Notes: generated by a model from the letters alone, not told the origin. A DNA stretch of 64,000 bases from Paralvinella palmiformis (GCA_025642065.1 JAODUP010000269.1:486501-550500); one strand, 5' to 3'; numbered from the stretch's first letter, positions 19,701-31,769 are shown. Numbers and translations are program-made.

Positions 19701-19904
19701 ATGAGTTACAAACCCGTGACATATCGATATTTCATGACTTGAGTCAGGTCCTTAATTGATTATCCAACTAAATGTTAAAGTCTGATTGTTCATATCTATC
19801 TATACAAGGCGGAGGCTATCACATAAACCCAAAAACACGTATACATCACTCAGATTTTTGTAAAGATAATTTTTTTTAAATAAAAAATATATACGTAGCA
19901 GTAT
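16736..19904. other. Intergenic, mostly unassigned
   Basis: No host gene was recognised. ATAAT/TTATT repeats sit at 16981-17015. A patch with MULE-terminus-like motifs is listed separately at 17628-17735. A CpG-richer patch at 17800-17980 and another at 19440-19500 (GGCGGTGACCCGGCGGTGACCC holds a tandem GGCGGTGACCC) could be promoters or insertions. Open frames at 17823-18041 and 18714-18956 have no known motif. Confidence 0.4.
17628..17735. repeat. GGACA(A/G)AxCCCAC-type repeat patch (MULE-terminus-like)
   Basis: The patch repeats short phrases such as ACTCGGACAAGATTCC, ATCGGACAGAAACCCACT and CTTGAACAAAACCCAC. The same phrases form the inverted ends at 26960-27085 and 31770-31852, so this is probably a solo end or a degraded MITE of that family. 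Confidence 0.6.
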
Positions 19905-22900
19905 TGTTGACACGGAGAGCGTGAGTAATGACACTATCATCTTTGATGACATTAGGCATGATAACCCTAGAGATTTCATAGCGACCTATTTGAACATAAA
20001 TAGTGTTAGGTACAAAATTGTACACATCAGATAGGCCCTGAAGAGAACACGAGTGAATCGCTTCGGAACAGCCGAAACCAAAATAGACCACTCATTCCCG
20101 GATAGTCAGTTCATGATAGATGGATACAGATTATTTCGTCATGATCATGATGACAAAGGAGGTGGACTAATGGTGTATATTCGTTCGGACATTCCATCTC
20201 GTCGTATCACAGACTACGAGGCTAACTCGGTTGAGCTGTTGGTATTAGAAGTGCTTCCTAAACATAGACATAACAAGAGACAAACCAAATGGCTGTTTTT
20301 AAATGCCTATAAACGCCCGAAGATCTCAAATGGACTATTCACTACAGAAATTACCAACATGCTAGACAATGTACATGCCAGTTACTCTAACATCTGTATT
20401 CTTGGTGATCTGAATCTCAACTGGATGGTTAAATCCAAATGTGAACCCATAAATAACTTGTGTGATCAGTATGCTTATGAACAACTGATCAAACAACCCA
20501 CAAATTTGACAATACACAATGAATCCCTCATATATGTGATTATGTGCAGTGATCCATCTGTATGCCCAAAATCCGGGCCCAAGAACACTGGACTGAGTGA
20601 CTCGCATAACATGGTGTATGTAGTGATGAAGATCCGGGTTGATAGGCTGCCTGCCAGAACTGTGACCTATAGGTCCTACAAACATTTCAATGAGGACATG
20701 TATCCAGAGGACATCAGTCGCATTCCTGCATCCGATAACTACTGGATGCTTCAGCCAGTGATAAAGGAAATCATGGATGAACACGCACCTAAGAAAACCA
20801 TGAAAGTACGAGCCAAGGAGACTCCTTTCATGAATGGTGATCTACGAGGCTCGATAAGAATGAAGACTCCCATTTAGTCGAATTTGAAGGGAACTGTGTA
20901 ATTACTTCGATTTATCCGTAGTTCTAATTATCCAATTTGTTTGATTTTTTAACGGTATCTTCTGAAGAATGTTAAATTTTGCCCACTTGATACCCCAAAT
21001 AATACCAGTTGTATATTATGCGTTTGTTCTTAAGACATAACAAGATATACCGTGAACATGGATGTGTTTTTATCAAAGTATTTCATCATATATTTATATG
21101 ATTGCATATTAGAATTTAATTGCATATTTGTGGCAAACTGTTGGAGGTAATTATACACAGCCTTCACAGACAAATATGTGCGTGTAATCGGGAAACATAA
21201 TCAGATGTTCGATGCTCGTAAGTGCAATCGATATCGCTCACATTTTGTGACACATGTCACATGGAATAAATTGCTCTTGATCAAATGCAGAGATCAAAGA
21301 TATATACCTACATCAAATGTTTCTGTCGGTATGTATTGTGAACAATCCAATTCGAATTATCAAGCGTAATTTACATGTATTTTAAGTCAACGGGACACCG
21401 AAATACCATCGATTAACCGCTGTTAGTTACTATAGGAATGAATGGGGCTCTGGCAGCACCTTGTAGTCACTTCGATTCAAGTGGTGTATTTGGTTTATCC
21501 TACTTGGATTTATGCGAAGTTTACTGTACTTCAAAAGTAAGTGCAGTAATGGACCCAGAAACTGTAATTTCTGGAATACCATGAAACCATTTCTCACTAA
21601 CAACGGTTCTAAGGATGAATCTTCAATCATGATCAAAACAGAAGATACAATATAAACCAAGCCCAAGGAAGTTGCCAATCTAATGAACAAATTTTATGTA
21701 AACATTGCTTCTGAGATAGGTGGTAACATCAACCTGTATCAGTGCGACTCCTCCAATAAGGACTTTGTATTGAAGTGTGAAAAACTTTTTGAGTATCACT
21801 CCAGTATTTGGAATAACATGGAGAAATGTGAGTTAAAGTGCTAGTGCTAGAACTGTGGAGACGATAGTGAAGGACTTGGACTCTAATAAGGCTACTGGTT
21901 GCGACAGTATTCTAGCCAAATTATTGAAGCTTGTAACTTCCACCATAAGTCACCACATTTCTGCTGCCTTCAACCAATGTACATTTCCTATGGATGCTAA
22001 GCTGGCGGAAGTGGTACCACTATACAAGAAGGCAGACAACCTGATAATGAAAAATTACCACCGAGTCAGTATTGTACCATCAATGTCCATTCCTGAAGAA
22101 CATACTTGATCCCAGGATGGCGGCTAATCGTAAGATGTATAGTTGTCAACAAGTACTTCTAAAACTAGTGGAAGACTGGAAGCAGGCCCTTGAGAACAAC
22201 AAATATGTCGCAGCCATGTTCATGGATCTTAATCAGACGTTTGACTGCTTGCCACATCAGCTGATCATTGCCAAACTGAAAGCCTATGGGATGAAAAAGG
22301 AAGGGTGTGTCTTCAGTTGGTCATACCTGTCCAAACGCAGACAAATGGTTAAGCTGTCAGGATGTATGAGTGAGTGCCTAGAGATGCTCAAGGGCGTTCC
22401 ATATGGATCTATCTTATGACCATACTGTATAACATCTTCATGAATGATATATACGCATTGATAACCCGAGCTTCTCTCTACAACTATGCAGGTAATAACA
22501 CCCTGTCTGCTGTAGGCACCACCAAACAAGAAGTCATTGAGTGTCTATCACAGGAATATCTAGCTGCAGTTGACTCGTTCTGTGATAACATGATGGAGGC
22601 CAATCCAACAAAATTCCAAGCGATAGTACTCACAACCTCTGATGATACCACCAACATCCCCATAGGCGACAGTAACATAATGTCAGAGAAACAGGTACAG
22701 CTACTAGTTGTAACTATCGACGAGAAACTGAATTTCCATCAGCAGGTAAGCATACTCTGCAGGAAAGCTGGTGCTCAGCTCCATGTCCTTCAGCGACTCT
22801 CTGGTTGCCTAGACCAACCATCTCGTTTGAGAATGTTCAGGTGCTTTGTACTGAGCCACTTCAATTATTGTTCTCTAGTCTGGAACATTTTTGAATAGGT

Positions 22901-23300
22901 ACATACAGCTAGAATGGAACGTATCCAGTACAGGGCTCTGAAATTTGTTTATAATGACTTTGACTCCAGCTATGATAAACTTCTGACCCGTGCCAAACTA
23001 CCAACTGTAGAATTGTCTCGTAAGAGGGCAATCTTGGTCGAGGTCTACAAGGCTGTTAACCAACTCTCCCGCTCTTTTATGTGGGATTTATTCCATGTGA
23101 AAGATGTGAAATACAACCTGAGAAACTGTAATAATCTATGTGTCAAACAGTGTCGAACCAAAATATGGACATAACTCATTATCTAATTATGATGCTAAGC
23201 TGTGGAATGCTTTACCTCATGAACTGAAAATGTGTAAAGATCTGGGCATTAAGAACCGGAGTGAGCCACTGTGTAAATGTCGTATGTGTGTATAGGGCAC
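19905..23300 (+). mobile_element. Non-LTR retrotransposon with endonuclease and RT, decayed
   Basis: Pieces occur in order on the plus strand. The apurinic endonuclease starts with ATYLNINSVRYK near 19980, continues as AETKIDHSFPDSQF at 20075 and GGGLMVYIRSDIP at 20160, and ends near 20877 (ILGDLNLNW and LSDSHNMV kept). After an interruption at about 20880-21490 the linker returns as FWNTMKPFLTNNGSK, then RT: DSNKATGCDSI, FMDLNQTFDCLPHQL (motif A), KGVPYGSIL (motif B) and LYNYAGNNTLS (motif C). The tail CLDQPSRLRMFRCFVLSHFN, YDAKLWNALPHEL and a final CKCRMC lie near 23280. Motif C has AGNN where ADDN is expected, so the catalytic aspartates are gone. At least four frameshifts or stops separate the parts. 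Clade (I/Jockey/CR1 side) is not certain. Confidence 0.92.
20880..21490. other. Probable insertion inside the LINE
   Basis: The LINE reading frame stops at 20877 and the linker resumes at about 21500. The 0.6 kb between shows no LINE protein in any frame and looks AT-rich (repeated ATAT, TGCATATT). It is probably a foreign insertion or degraded unit, but no clear TIR or target duplication was found. Confidence 0.4.
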
Positions 23301-24080
23301 AAGTATATGAGTGTAAGTTTGTAAATGTTTAATTTTTCCTTAACAGTTAAAGTATTATATCTCTTTTTGTATAACCTTTGTATTACATTTATTATCACTA
23401 CTGTATGGAATTTGCTACGTGTGTAAAATTGTATGGGGTGATAGGGGTGTATAAATGGCTTAAGGAATAATTGTTTGTCAGCCATTGGCGGCCATCTTGG
23501 AAAACTTTATCGATTCATAGCTCAGGAACTGTTTGTCATAGAAGCTATTATAAAACGTGTTTTCCAACTAATTTGAGGTCACTGAATTCATTTATGCCAT
23601 TAAGTTAGCATTTTGGGTACATTTAAATATTATATCTGGAAAATTAATATAAGTTATTAGAATATATATTGGTTTAAAAACCATATTAATTTATTTGTAA
23701 TCTCTCTTTGATCATCAGAGTTTGGATAACACTTCCTAAAGCTATCTTAATCGGGATCATTATCTTCTTTATTATATTAGGAAAAAAAACATACAAGATA
23801 TATGTTAATATATGCCATACTCAGTGCTGCATTAGTTATGCTGTATCATAGGGATTTATATTATCTTTTAGTATATTTAGTTCTCAGATGTTCTATTGAT
23901 AGATAGTTGATTAAGCGGGAAGGACATCATGATATTAAAACATAGTTGGAACTTTGTGTTAAATTCTATCTGTCTACGTGCTAGCTAGAACTATGGAGTT
24001 TATCATTACATTATGTAATTTTTTTTTTAAATGTGTTTGGAGCAATACTTCGGGATTCTTGCAGATGAAAATGTATGTAT

Positions 24081-24174
<94 letters not shown>
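24081..24174. repeat. Long (CA)n microsatellite
   Basis: A nearly pure CA run of about 47 units, the longest dinucleotide tract in the window. The poly-HT and poly-VC open frames over it are artefacts. CA runs of this size can adopt Z-DNA and are highly polymorphic. Confidence 0.99.
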
Positions 24175-24179
<5 letters not shown>

Positions 24180-24751
24180 TGGACTTTCTAACCTGTTTTA
24201 TTCATGTACATTCAGATTGTTTTTAAATGACTCTAATATTACACCAAATGCAAAATGTTTACCCTAAACCCAAGCTACATTTGACTTGCTTCATTAGCGA
24301 TTTGCTACTCGTAAATTTTCAGCTACGTTTGTGTAAATTCAGCCTCATCCCTATTAATAACAGCTAGCACTGAGGGGACTTGGATTTGTTTGTAGAATAC
24401 TATTGTTTTCGGCTTCTCGCAATCCGTGTAATAGACCTATTCCAGCTGATGTTTGTCATCTGGAGAGATCCAGGATAATCACGGTTGCGAAATAGGACAC
24501 TACTAACTTACTGAACAAGGTAGTTCACCGATGAGGACACTCAAAACATATGTAATGATAAAATTAATAAAATATTAATCAGTCATCTGAGATGTGATTC
24601 TAGCAGAAAAGGTATTTTTAATTATAACTGATAAATTAACAAAGGTTACCAGCTGAGAAATTACATCACAAACCACCGTGTTTACAGAATGAGATAGTCA
24701 ATGCAAAATTCATCAACAAATGATCGGATGCAGTGGAGACTTGAGAAACTT

Positions 24752-25300
24752 AGGAGGGATAAGCAAGTCTGAAAAGGTGAGTTTTCAAATGGTGAAGGAA
24801 AGAAACTATGCTATAAGAGTAGCGACAGCAACTGAAAAAGCATAAAGGCCCAGCATGAGTTTTAACCCTGGGAACAGACAAGTGAATATCATATGAAGGG
24901 AACTCTGGGTTTAGGTGCTAAAGAAAGCATGGGAAAGGTTCGAAGGTTCTCCGGAAAAAGAGTTTGATAGGCAATGGCACAGAGTTTGAAAATGATGCCA
25001 GATTAAATAGGGAGTCAATGAAGAGATTTCAGAAGTGGCACAGAATGAGAAAACAGAGGAGACCGTGTGACAACCCTAGCTAAACAGTTCTGAACACACT
25101 GAAATTTTAGATTATCCTTAGTTGCGATGCTATAAGAAGAGATTTGCAGTAATTAAGCCTACCAATGATAAATACTGTAGCAATGGTTTTGGCGACTGAA
25201 AGAGAAATATGGCGACGAATACGGCGAAGGTCACGAATGTGATAGAAGCAGGAGCGACATGTCAGAGAAATATGTAACTAACGCCAAGATTACACACAGT
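24752..25300 (-). mobile_element. LINE 3' fragment (RT C-terminal domain)
   Basis: On the minus strand, starting near NLGV at 25295, one reads CRSCFYHIRDLRRIRRHIS, then RLNYCKSLL, CVQNCLARVVTRSP and SLHWLPI, the usual order in CR1/L2-like LINE C-termini. Several stops and shifts are present. Its 5' side abuts the gypsy fragment that begins at 25313 on the same strand. Confidence 0.85.
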
Positions 25301-25312
25301 GTCATGCTATGA

Positions 25313-26520
25313 TTATTCGTTGATACGTATAGTAAGTCGCATATTCCAAGCACTCCAAACAATTCCCTCCCTCGCCATGAGTTTAACTTCATCCTTCTTC
25401 TTAGGAGCAGGCATATCCAGGATTGCAGTTATTTTCTCAGGGTCAGGTTTCAGTCCTTCACATGCTATGACATGCCAGAGAATTGTAATGCTTTCTTTTC
25501 GCACTTCCATTTTCTTCTTGTTTAGCGCAATTCCTGAGTTCCGGCATCTTTCCAACACAGCAGCTAGCTTGACATCATGATTCTTTGTTGGAGTGTCTTT
25601 ATCACCAACAAGTCCAGACACCACAATATCATCCGCCACACAGATGACACCAGATAATCCATCAAAAGCTTGATGCAGACGTTTTTTGTAAAATCTCAGA
25701 ACTTACATATAATCCAAATGGAAGCCTTAACCAGCGGAATCTTCCATGATCAGTAATGAAAGTGATAAGGTAACTTGACTCTTCCTCCATTGACACATGC
25801 CAGTATCCATTAGCTATGTGTAGCTTAGTAAAGACTTTGACATTAGACAGTTGAGTCAGCGTTTCCTCAATAGTAGGCAGTGTGTATCGTTCACGCTTGA
25901 GCACATCAATCAACGGTCGATGATCTAAACAGATGCGTAAATCACCCGATATCTTTTCCGTTACTACCATTTCACTAACCCAGTCAAAAGGCTTATCCAC
26001 TTTGGCAAGTACTCCAGCTATACACATATCCTACAGGTTCTCTCCTAGCAGGCATTATATTAGGAACAGTTTTCCTCACAGTGTAAACGTACACGTTCAC
26101 CAGTCAATCTTATCTCCAAACACATCATTTTACTGATCTTCAGGATTTTCTACAGCAGCGACATAGAATTTCTCATAGTTTACAGTTATCAGTCCCAAAC
26201 GTTCACAAATATTTTCCCTAAGAGGTCTCAGATTTGCTTTCACCACATAGAAGGTTGTCCAGCATTTTTCTCCAGTCTTTGGATTTTTCAATTTCAGTTT
26301 ACAGGTACCAAGTAATTTTATTTCAAATTCATTTCACATAACCAGAGATTTCACAGTAGTTTTATTTCACTATCTTTGACGACCGATTCAGGAATAAGGT
26401 TCACAGTAGAAACATAATCTATTTGGAATTTCACAGTTTTTTTGTTGATGATCATTTCAGCTTGAATGTCTTTGCCAGCTCTTCAATGAGAAACTAGACA
26501 ACTTCGGCTACATTTTGTCC
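25313..26520 (-). mobile_element. Ty3/gypsy pol remnant (protease-RT linker and RT)
   Basis: Minus-strand reading begins around 26500 with a linker (LLGTCKLKLKNPKTGEKCW, then NICERLGLITVN) that normally connects protease to RT in gypsy pol. RT follows at 26027-25662: GVLAKVDKPFDWVSEMVV, GDLRICLDHRPL, YTLPTIEETL and FRWLRLPFGL. After a shift, 25639-25313 holds ADDIVVSG (the catalytic DD is kept) and LKPDPEKITAILDMPAPK. No LTR, integrase or gag was found nearby. It is a dead fragment. Confidence 0.9.
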
Positions 26521-26634
26521 CCAATTTCTATGTATGTATTATACGTTGTAAAATTACAATATATGTACATTATTAAATTGAAAAATTAAACAAAATACTT
26601 AATTATAGAAATAACTGGAGACATAATATTCGGT

Positions 26635-26715
26635 AAACGGGCATAATCCCCTCGAACATAATCCCCTCGAACAATATCCATTCAGGACATAATCCCATCT
26701 GGACATAATCCGATA
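26635..26715. repeat. CATAATCCCxxCGGA tandem-like phrases
   Basis: The phrase CATAATCCCCTCGAA occurs twice in a row, followed by GGACATAATCCCATCTGG and GGACATAATCCG. The reverse complement occurs near 31825 (GATGGGATTATGTC). It is part of the outer end of the MULE-like nest. Confidence 0.6.
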
Positions 26716-26959
26716 AACACGAATACCACAAAAAACTTAATGTTGACATCTAGCAATCAATCTATAAACGAAATGAGAAGAAGGAAAATATGTCATAACA
26801 ACGTTATAATATATTTGTTACTACACTGTTGTTCACCATGCCAATTAAAAATATATATATATACATTATTTCTTATTATAGCTAGTCCATTTTGTACCCA
26901 AATATATTATCAGTCCTTTTAGGTACCATGACAACGTTATAATATATTTGTTATGGATC

Positions 26960-27085
26960 CAGGACAAAACCCCAATCGGACATTACCCATCAGACAAAAC
27001 GCTATCAGACAACAACAAATAAAACTCGGACAGAACCTCACTCACTAAATGAGCTACTTGGACAAAATCCCACTGCTGAGATTTT
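26960..27085. repeat. Left inverted end of MULE nest
   Basis: Repeated GGACAAAAxCCC phrases end with AAATGAGCTACTTGGACAAA and ATCCCACT. The reverse complement lies at 31770-31852, about 4.7 kb away. This pair is the best evidence for a single large TIR element around the MULE parts. Confidence 0.75.
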
Positions 27086-27719
27086 TTCAGAGGACAAAAT
27101 CATATTTAATAAATGTTGTTTAATTAAGCCTTTAAATTGGTGCTGTTAATTGATTAATTAATTAATCTTTTTCTGTTTGAACTTCAATAACTATTTGTCC
27201 CGCTTTACTGTAACAGCTGTGATAATCCCTTAGACCAAGAAACGTGTAGCAGTGGATGGCTTCTTTTATAATTGGTACTTGGATAACAGCAACAGACCCA
27301 AACCCCGCTATAATTATTAATTGTAAATACTTAATTGGTAATGGCTAGAGACACATCATTTATGATAGTAGCAGTGCGTATGGCTTCTTTTGTAATTTTA
27401 TATCAGGGTACTGGAAAATAGGAAAGCTCATCATTCTCTGATAGCTCTCATTCACTGATATTACATTACAAAGTTAATAATAAGACACCAGCTCATAAAC
27501 ATGGAGATTATCACTAACCACAACGGTGGTTTGAACCTCATACATGAGGGCTACATGTACACCAATTAAGAAATATGTCAGAAAGACTTCAGATGGAAGT
27601 GCCCCAACCGTACTGCTTTCAGCTTAAATTGTTTAATAATCAGATTACCTGATCATTCTTATTTGATCAACAAACTAACGCTATGTTTCTCCTTATATTT
27701 TTGTAGATGACTGCTGTCA

Positions 27720-27960
27720 CCATTTTCACTCCACATAGCCATGAATCATAGGAACAGGCAGTAGCAATCACAAAGCTACGTGCCTCACTCAAGGAACACG
27801 CTGTAGGATCACGCGGTACAGTTACGCAACTGATATCAGACTATAGGCCTTCTACTGACACACCTGTCAACAGACGCGCTGACCTAGGCAAACCGGAAAC
27901 TCTCAAGCGGGCATTTCGACGGGAACGCTCCAAACACAGCCGGTATAGTCAGTGGGCCCG
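27720..27960 (+). pseudogene. FLYWCH/MULE transposase N-terminal piece
   Basis: After an acceptor-like TATTTTTGTAG the plus strand reads a His-rich end of a FLYWCH-type zinc finger, one stop, then KLRASLKEHAVGSRGT and ADLGKPETLKRAFRRERSK. In FLYWCH-containing MULE transposases this lies before the catalytic domain. The piece is cut at 27960 by the long-TIR element. Confidence 0.65.
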
Positions 27961-28607
27961 AGGAACCTATGAGACCTATTTTATTTTGTTCCTGGGACCT
28001 CTCCCAACATATAAAAAATGGATACCACCATCACCAAATTAGGATGGACTATCTGTGTTACGTCATTTTCAAAATGGCGTCAGTGAAATTATTGAAATTA
28101 CGTTTTCGCCTATAACTCGATTGGCTTCTTGGATAGATAGAGACGAGATCTTGGTGTCTACATAGGGGCGAATCCACAATTTTTTGGGTGAGGGTTTAAA
28201 CAAGAATGAAGCCTTTATGTAAGGCACGAAGTGCCGAGGAGGGGTGGGAGAAAAATTGAAACCAGATAATACCTAGGTGTCTTCTGAAGTACTACAAAAT
28301 CCGTATTTTTCAAGTGAATACTGTGTATAAATACTGGTAAAAGTAGACATTCCTGTGAATCAAGACCGACGGTATGAGACTTGGTGATTTGTTCAGTGTA
28401 TATACAGATTGTTAGGATTATTTGGGATTACTCGATTTGTTACTAGAAACATGAAACTGTCCTCAGTCATAATGTGACATATTGTGCATTATGTCACTAA
28501 ATATTTAATAAGCAGACTGACCATTTATTTCAAGGTGCATAATTAACGCGTTTACTGTAATGTGTTTTGATTAGAGATAAACTACGCACAGAGAAACTAC
28601 GCTCTGC

Positions 28608-28844
28608 TTGCGCAGATTGACAGGCAGAGTACATGCTAATACCAGTAAAATTTTAATGTTCGGAAAGGAATCTGTAGATACTAAGGATTTCATTCAAGGA
28701 GCATGGATTCCCACCAATGTAGCTGTGGATGATGACAGACTGGCAATTACTGGCGATGTTACCTCATCGGATAGTGAAACTGAACAGAATGATGTGACTT
28801 CTGATGAAAACATAGTGTCAGTGAGTGAGAGTGATGACGATTGA
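28608..28844 (+). CDS. Acidic C-terminal open frame in TIR element
   Basis: A frame of 78 codons with no ATG at its start; it may be the 3' exon or decayed tail of a longer ORF. It includes GAWIPTNVAVDDDRLAITGD and ends in an Asp/Glu/Ser-rich tail (SVSESDDD). No family is recognised. It is the only open frame of interest inside the long-TIR element. Confidence 0.3.
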   Translation: MRRLTGRVHANTSKILMFGKESVDTKDFIQGAWIPTNVAVDDDRLAITGDVTSSDSETEQNDVTSDENIVSVSESDDD

Positions 28845-30022
28845 ACTTTTATTCCTGGTGTGTCCTATAATAAGAAAAGATATTTGATGCAATGAACTTA
28901 TAGTATAGTATATGTTCTTTAGCACTGGACTGACTTTATTTATTGTATGTTTGAATATTATAGTTTATTTATAATTTTACGCCAATTGCCAAATATGTGA
29001 GAAGTTGATACATAGCCCTACAAGTGTGATACTAATGTGGATTGATTTAGATGTGATTATATAGATTATATATTCTTAACTGGTTATTATGAGTTCAATA
29101 GTGACAAATAAAATTAGCAATAAAAGTTTGTGAAATAACAGTTGCGGTATTTTATTATTTTGAAGCATTACTGTTATTAATTGCTAAATGTGTGGATATC
29201 TATGTCTATTATAATACTGGAGATGAGTTGGCACTTGTGCAACTATCACAGGTTGTGTACGTGTATCGTGTGGACTTATTAACCAAACCTTTAATTCTTA
29301 TAAGAACATTTCTATTGACATCTATTGTTTACTATAATTGTTGTGACAATAACTCACTTCATTTGTGATAATCAGCATATTATTTCTTGTCATTATATTT
29401 CTAGTCAACCTGAGATTTCCTTCTGTCATTTAGATTATGTTCTGTTGGATGATTTGATGGGGTTGCATCGTATTTTAACTTTGAATAAAGGTCTTTATTT
29501 CAAAATATGTCAATTTTTGATGTTAAATGCCACATAATTGAATGAGTTATTATGTAGTAATGATCGACTGACTACAGTACGAAATCTGGCAATATTGGCA
29601 GCCACTTTGAATTCCAAGATGTATCCGACAGGTATTAAATGACAACAGGCTAAATCACATATACCATAATGAAGACTTAATTACAGCCCATGAGCAATTA
29701 TCTATTTATCCTGAAAATCAAAATATGGCAGAAAATGTGATTTTCGCTGGTTTCAGTGACACCCATTTTGATTTTCAGGTTAACCAAGAGTTATATCGAT
29801 TTGTCAGTGTCATCATTGGATTCCTTATCTTCAAAAACATAGATGGAGACACCAAGATCTCGTCTCTATATCTACCGTATAGAAGCCGATCTAGTTATAG
29901 GCGAAAAGGTATACTTAATTTCGCTAATAACATCACATAGGTAGTCCATTCCAATTTGGTGATGGTAGCATCCATTGTTCGTGTTAGGAGAGATCCCAGG
30001 AACGAAATAAAATAGGTCTCAT

Positions 30023-30601
30023 CATTGACCTAAATATAAAACTAGACCGAGCAGTCAGTAGCGTTTGAATTGGCCGCCATTACCAAACAGCTCTGACTTC
30101 CCGCAAGGGAAAAAGCAGCGTTGAAGTGGCTGCGCTTCGAGTTTTGAACCTACGAATACGGAAATTTATTGTGATGTGTGCATTATAATTTTGTGTGTGC
30201 AGACAATCTGTATTATTCCTCTCCTATTATATGCCATGAAATATGTAAAAGTCGTTTTATGCAAGTCCGTAGATCTAGTTTAATTGGGATCAAACACCAG
30301 AGATAGGCCGGGGGTTGTCGTACAGGCTAAATAGAATAACAGTTAAGCTTAATTTCCCGCCAAAAAAAACCCGGTTTAACAGCCATTTTAAAGGTGTTCC
30401 TTATACTTACCGATGAAAAGACATCCCGTTTGTATTACTTCTACGCACACGGCTTATGCAACCATCGATACAACTATAATTCACCACGTTTATAAACCTG
30501 ATTTTTCCAGTCTGCGTTCCTATTTCCTCGACCGGGAAGTTGGGACCTGTTTGCCATCAAATCTGCGGCCGTGTTCGGTCTAGTTTTCTTTTAGGTCAAT
30601 G
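30023..30601. mobile_element. MITE, copy 1, with perfect 8-bp target duplication
   Basis: The ends are CATTGACCTAAATATAAAAC and, reverse-complemented, CATTGACCTAAAAGAAAACT; both go on into CTAGACCG. The unit is 579 bp. It is flanked by GGTCTCAT at 30015-30022 and GGTCTCAT at 30602-30609, a perfect 8-bp duplication that points to hAT-type insertion. Removing it restores the right TIR of the 2.66-kb element. A second copy is at 60332-60868. Confidence 0.9.
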
Positions 30602-30617
30602 GGTCTCATAAGTTCCT

Positions 30618-30850
30618 GTGGGTGTACGGGGGGCTTATTGGGCCGACGGACTAGTATCACTCAAGAACGAACAACGTATGTGAGGGGTGGAACAAAGACT
30701 TTTCAAAATTTGCGGGACAGTCACCCGACCATCTGGAGAGCAATTGACAGTATCCGGAAGGATCAGGCCCAGGTTGCACGTGTTCGCCGTCAGACACATC
30801 ATTCCTTATTAATCTACAAAACATGTGTGCTGACCGTCGAGATGGCACTA
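30618..30850 (+). pseudogene. MULE transposase C-terminal piece
   Basis: The plus strand reads RTNNVCEGWNKDFSKFAG in one frame and SHPTIWRAIDSIRKDQAQV in the next. Both match the conserved C-terminal motif of MULE transposases (RTNN-VEGWHN-HPTIW). It is the continuation of the N-terminal piece at 27720-27960 after the 2.66-kb insertion, but the catalytic core between is missing. Confidence 0.75.
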
Positions 30851-31084
30851 AATCAGTAGTAGTGACGATACTGTGTTACATGTTATGTTATGACTTCTAG
30901 ACAAATGGTACCTCATGACTATATAATCAATTCTCAGGACAATCAATATACAATCAATTCTCAGGACATATATACAGTACATATATATACAAAGACAAGA
31001 AGATCTGTAGTCATAAATTGCTTACAAATGAATATGAATATATTCATTTTATAACTCATAACATATAAGAATATGTCACTCGGT

Positions 31085-31697
31085 CATATGGAGGTCCGAC
31101 ACATCGGCCTTCGGTGTGTTGAATTGCTTCGACCACAGGGGGGTATATCTTACCACATTCTGTCATAAGTTTGAACGTTTTGCAGTTTCCGGCGATATAC
31201 TCCTCACAGAGTTTAAATAATAAACCCTACGTTGATTTGCCGACTTTAAACTGATATCGCTGTAGCTTTCCTTCTCTGACTAGGTTTGACTGGAGTTTGA
31301 GTAGACGAGATTCACGATCCAGTAGAAGAACTAGTACATAGAAAGGAGGCTTGTCATTTGCTGCTCGATAAGTCAAGCGTCTGTGTCAACCCTCAACATC
31401 ATTGTTCGTCCTTACACTCTGATTGAATACTGACCAGGATTGGGTAGGCCATACAATGCTATCAATCCATGTTGATCTAACATAGTCGGAAAGGGACCGA
31501 AGAGAGTCACTCGATGCCTTCTCTTGCAATTTGTTAAATGCCTCCGAAATGTGTTCACTTGGTAGAAATGGTAGGGTGTACAACTTTCTTAGGTAGCAGT
31601 ATGTGCCGTCACGTTCCATATATGCTGGTTGTAGCCCCAGGTTCTGTGTATTGCGCCACACAGCTTGCGCCCAATGATAGTGTTTGATTGTATGCTG
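31085..31697 (-). pseudogene. MULE transposase C-terminal domain, opposite strand
   Basis: Reading from 31697 to 31085 one finds HYHWAQAVWRNTQNLGLQ, YCYLRKLYTLPFLPSEHI, YVRSTWIDSIVWPTQSWS and VRTNNDVEG, then after one stop HRRLTYRAANDKPPFYVL and LVREGKLQRYQFK. This is the whole C-terminal region of a MULE transposase. It lies head-on to the plus-strand piece of 30618-30850, so two different MULE copies, or an inversion, are needed. Confidence 0.88.
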
Positions 31698-31769
31698 TAA
31701 TGTGATTATAAATGTGATTTACAAATTATTTAAAATTTAAAAAAAAGATATTATGGGGTTTTTAAGTGG

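Larger units (their letters stand above)
27961..30617. mobile_element. 2.66-kb element with long (about 200 bp) TIRs, family unassigned
   Basis: The left end AGGAACCTATGAGACCTATT and the right end (reverse complement AGGAACTTATGAGACCTATT, after removing the MITE in it) match for about 200 bp. The arms are 27961-28185 and about 29825-30022 plus 30610-30617. The internal part has one acidic open frame (28608-28844), a possible poly(A) signal (AATAAA near 29108), and no transposase motif I know. Flanks GTGGG|CCCG and GTGGG|TGTA could be the remains of a 9-bp target duplication, which would suit MULE, but this is weak. It interrupts the MULE piece of 27720-30850. Confidence 0.8.

Noticed and set aside
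20362..20784. 140-codon minus-strand open frame
   Set aside because: It is antisense to the LINE endonuclease domain, which has clear family motifs.
23974..24267. Open frames of poly-Cys-Val or poly-His-Thr
   Set aside because: They are translations of a CA microsatellite in several frames and have no independent coding evidence.
27961..30617. piggyBac assignment for the long-TIR element
   Set aside because: There is no TTAA at either boundary and no DDE motif of that family in the interior.
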